DNA of 64,000 nucleotides, taken from Acetobacterium fimetarium. Lineage in GTDB: Bacteria > Bacillota > Clostridia > Eubacteriales > Eubacteriaceae. The notes below the pieces were generated by a model that saw nothing but the letters and a program-made list of their open reading frames with translations, did not search any database and was not told where the DNA came from. Position numbers and translations under genes: made by a program. Positions within the stretch are counted from its first letter, which is position 1, and each line of letters opens with the position of its first letter. The DNA lies in the NCBI RefSeq assembly GCF_014284475.1, contig NZ_WJBC01000002.1:62001-126000 (forward strand), given 5' to 3'. This document shows positions 62,801 to 64,000 of the stretch, piece after piece.

Positions 62801-62989
62801 GATCGGGACTTTATCATGATGGAAATTGTGGCACATCAACTAAAGCAACTGTTTGAAGAAATCAATGCAGATGGATTAAAGAATCTGGTGTTCAAGTTGG
62901 AACTCGACATCCGCAAGGATCTGTTGGAAAACATTCCAGAGCATTTAAAACGGATTGAAGAAACTTGGCAAATGATGGAACAATACTAG
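59855..62989 (+). CDS. PAS-containing hybrid histidine kinase with receiver and Hpt domains
   Basis: 1,044 residues from ATG 59855 (GGAG nine bases before; a GTG at 59846 is upstream). About four PAS domains occupy residues 1-520 (for example AGDAIMTSDIDGSVDFVNAIAVEVLG and LLPTAMVVVNKDGKIRVVNETFL). The HisKA H-box is FLANTSHEIRTPLNGIVGMID, with the ATPase N box LNNLLSNAIKFTD and G boxes DTGIGID and GTGIGL. A receiver follows (ILLIEDDRVNQTV; LMDIQMPVMDG), and the C-terminus is Hpt-like with IVAHQLKQLFEEI. Soluble; signal unknown. Confidence 0.92.
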   Translation: MKDIKEQLTNKDKAWLVSTLYCAGDAIMTSDIDGSVDFVNAIAVEVLGRPSSELIGQPFHEVFRIYHHDRKEPIRFRKIKRHIGLPAQSFYISPDGEKKFLSARLAPLFSDSGENLGHVIVFRDISRIVEAEELIKRERNNLKTMFQLLPTAMVVVNKDGKIRVVNETFLKIFGLDNSNLTGKAIGDALGCVFSFDGGCNYSLNCAFCRIRKSMKKVIKEEKSVKENSVPFKYMRDGIEHVIFLNTSIMVSTFEEKKEFVITIEDVTEAMYYEKSLKDARNTCMTTLDSLPMMIFKFDQNHSCDFINQTFKSYMNITKESFLEALKLHMKASDFRRFEQIFGESIRTEQPFNIEVELSDSDGSYRIFRSIGRPYFGKNGEFAGIIGLFLDIHDERCAEALFQQSQQKYFSLFKNIDSSITYFKAISDEKGHVVDAQVVEMNQATEKIFGISRHMGIDQCVSRMKFLDQEEIKMIIQYFDKAISEGKNINVEEFYLKRVKRWVEASICSPEPGYIAALAWDIDAKKQTELKLKSAMERSEEANRAKSEFLANTSHEIRTPLNGIVGMIDLTMLEPLTNEQKENLEIAKGCVHSLLDIINDILDFAKIEAGKLMIDPICFNLLDTIEATIKMHRNHAMERGLKLSVNYENVPETSIIGDGRRLKQVLNNLLSNAIKFTDEGSVELIVNQEVICEEPDQVMLHIDVKDTGIGIDPSKYSKLFKSFTQIDGSYTRKYGGTGIGLVITRQLTEMMKGRVSFISDIGYGSTFSVHIPMTIGAKFSKRYQASQPEIKFKGSRILLIEDDRVNQTVLSRMLESFGISVDLAENGEEGVFFAGRNKYDLILMDIQMPVMDGIKATQIIRGKKILNSDALETVNLDLSQNQSTPIIALSAYALKGDEAIFRASGMDSYLSKPVDRHQMQVFLSEYLRNTNTSELAMIRDRVERYQQSIDENTDKSEKMPLFLDGKIKIEINQSIKKLNMLGRDRDFIMMEIVAHQLKQLFEEINADGLKNLVFKLELDIRKDLLENIPEHLKRIEETWQMMEQY

Positions 62990-63007
62990 GTGTAGGAGGG
63001 AATTGAA

Positions 63008-63406
63008 GTGAAAAGAATTTTAATTGCAGAAGATGATATGGTGAGTCGCAAGTTTTTAAGTAAGTTTTTAAGCCAGTATGGCGATTGCGATTCGGTTGTG
63101 GATGGGCTTGAAGCCATCGATGCGTATATGCTTGGTATAAAGGAAAAGACACCTTATGATCTGATTTGTTTGGATATCATGATGCCAAAAATTGACGGAG
63201 TTAAGGTTCTGAAAACGATCCGTGATTTAGAAAAACAGCAGGAATTATCTGAATCAGAAAAAGCGAAGATTATTATAACGACGGTTTTAGGTGAATCTCA
63301 TGTTGTTCAATCAGCTTTTGAATTCGGGTGCAATGCATATGCCAACAAGCCACTGGATATGAAAAAAATAACGGAAGTTTTAAAAAGAATCGATTTCATC
63401 GAGTAA
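63008..63406 (+). CDS. CheY-like response regulator
   Basis: 132 residues from GTG 63008 (TAGGAGGG upstream). Stand-alone receiver: IAEDDMVSRKFL acidic pocket, phospho-Asp in LICLDIMMPKIDG, Lys in YANKPLDM. Likely partner of the hybrid kinase or CheA. Output is by protein contact; no DNA-binding domain. Confidence 0.92.
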   Translation: MKRILIAEDDMVSRKFLSKFLSQYGDCDSVVDGLEAIDAYMLGIKEKTPYDLICLDIMMPKIDGVKVLKTIRDLEKQQELSESEKAKIIITTVLGESHVVQSAFEFGCNAYANKPLDMKKITEVLKRIDFIE

Positions 63407-63482
63407 AAGTATGATCAGAAAGAAGAAATCAATACGGTTTTAATTGATAACATGAACACTTGAACAATATCTCATATTTGTA

Positions 63483-63539
63483 TTGACAAACCATTGAACT
63501 GGAGCTATAATTGCATCATAATATATGAACAGTTGCTCA
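63483..63539 (+). promoter_or_regulatory. Promoter and SmtB/CadC-type operator
   Basis: TTGACA (63483-63488), 17-base spacer, TATAAT (63506-63511), both perfect. Just downstream, TATATGAACAGTTGCTCA contains TGAACAGTTGCTCA (63526-63539), a dyad very like the SmtB/ZiaR operators as I recall them (TGAACA...TTCA). The repressor is the next gene. Confidence 0.85.
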
Positions 63540-63572
63540 ATCGATCAACTGAAATTAATTTGAGGTGATAGT

Positions 63573-63947
63573 ATGGCTAGAAAAATGGAACCGATAGAAC
63601 GGTGTGACTGTGATGTCATTCATGACGATATTGTAAGACAGGTAAAGAACAAAATGCCTCAGGAAGAGACTTTATATGATCTTGCTGAATTGTTCAAAGT
63701 TTTCGGGGACTCGACGCGAATTAAAATACTCTGGGCTTTGGATGAAGCTGAAATGTGCGTCTGCGATATTGCATTTTTATTGAACATGACACAGTCTGCT
63801 GTATCACATCAGCTCAGAGTTTTAAAACAGGTGGATCTGGTGAAAAACAGAAGAGATGGAAAAAATGTGTTTTATTCTTTAGATGATGAACATGTCAAAC
63901 AAATATTTAATCAGGGTTTGATTCATATTTCAGAGGAAGACAATTGA
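63573..63947 (+). CDS. cadC: ArsR/SmtB-family metal repressor, CadC-like
   Basis: 124 residues. N-terminal cysteines ERCDCDVIHDD and the alpha-3 pair MCVCDIAFLLNMTQSAVSHQLRVLKQ give the four-cysteine site of CadC-type cadmium/lead/zinc sensors; the C-terminal DDEHVKQIFNQGLIHI could hold the alpha-5 zinc site. Controls the adjacent ATPase. Operator and promoter lie directly upstream. Confidence 0.88.
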   Translation: MARKMEPIERCDCDVIHDDIVRQVKNKMPQEETLYDLAELFKVFGDSTRIKILWALDEAEMCVCDIAFLLNMTQSAVSHQLRVLKQVDLVKNRRDGKNVFYSLDDEHVKQIFNQGLIHISEEDN

Positions 63948-63960
63948 GGGAGGTCAAGCA

Positions 63961-64000
63961 ATGCAAAAAAAAGAACTGAAACTGGAAGGTCTGGACTGTG
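63961..64000 (+). CDS. cadA: Heavy-metal P-type ATPase, 5' end only
   Basis: The first 13 codons (MQKKELKLEGLDC) run off the window. GLDC is the start of the GLDCxxC heavy-metal-associated motif, and the place behind a CadC-type repressor is typical. GGGAGG lies nine bases before the ATG. The symbol is by context; a zinc or other metal exporter is equally possible. Confidence 0.7.
   Translation, partial: MQKKELKLEGLDC

Noticed and set aside
1-64000. CRISPR arrays, tRNA, rRNA, tmRNA, prophage or replication origin
   Set aside because: No regularly spaced short repeats, no cloverleaf or rRNA sequence, and no phage structural genes were seen on reading through; an automated scan would be more sensitive.

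Overview
The window is 64 kb of a low-to-mid GC Firmicute chromosome. Its gene content (complete type II fatty-acid cluster with FabK and a FabT-like regulator, a corrinoid protein paired with a URO-D-family methyltransferase, SpoIIAB-like and SLC1-like proteins, A-rich Shine-Dalgarno-led genes) best fits an anaerobic acetogen of the Eubacteriales, probably Acetobacterium or a close relative. That assignment is inference; no rRNA or tRNA gene is present to test it.

Layout. 1-6.4 kb: end of ffh, then rpsP-khpA-rimM-trmD-rplS, lepB, rbgA, rnhB and yraN, interrupted by a family of palindromic repeats. 6.4-21.8 kb: mixed single genes (MazG-like pyrophosphohydrolase, SDR, ABC-F, DUF2769, MFS efflux, FGGY kinase, EAL-HDOD, SPFH, YczE, flavoprotein, a decayed liaF-like gene with its DUF4097 partner, ArsR, Fur, cyclophilin, zinc-ribbon protein). 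21.9-32.8 kb: one minus-strand fatty-acid operon in the order FabK-like, fabT-like, fabH, acpP, fabK, fabD, fabG, fabF, accB, fabZ, accC, accD, accA. 32.8-40.2 kb: DMT transporter, then a plus-strand housekeeping run (phosphatase, ybeY, dgkA, era, recO, NifX-like, glyoxalase), threonine aldolase and a metallo-hydrolase. 40.7-47.2 kb: corrinoid protein plus methyltransferase, DAHP synthase, ZIP transporter, an SLC1-like transporter with an unusual N-terminal domain, and a HAD protein. 47.4-50.8 kb: Mg-type P-ATPase and TetR. 51.1-63.4 kb: a chemosensory operon (cheA-cheW-mcp-cheR-hybrid kinase-cheY-like) whose cheA is split by a 3.4-kb four-gene transposon. 63.5-64 kb: a CadC/SmtB-type repressor with a textbook operator, followed by the first 13 codons of a heavy-metal ATPase.

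Most notable: (1) a transposon with a 10-bp target duplication that splits cheA so that exact removal restores the reading frame; (2) a nested palindromic repeat family in 98-bp and 210-bp forms plus a separate core module; (3) a liaF-like gene with three independent lesions upstream of an intact partner; (4) an ABC-F protein whose second ATPase site naturally carries Gln for the catalytic Glu; (5) a shared 18-bp dyad at the same distance from two promoters, linking an SDR gene and an FGGY kinase gene into a possible regulon; (6) a Fur/PerR-like protein lacking its CxxC zinc site; (7) a transporter fused to a GHKL/anti-sigma-like domain.
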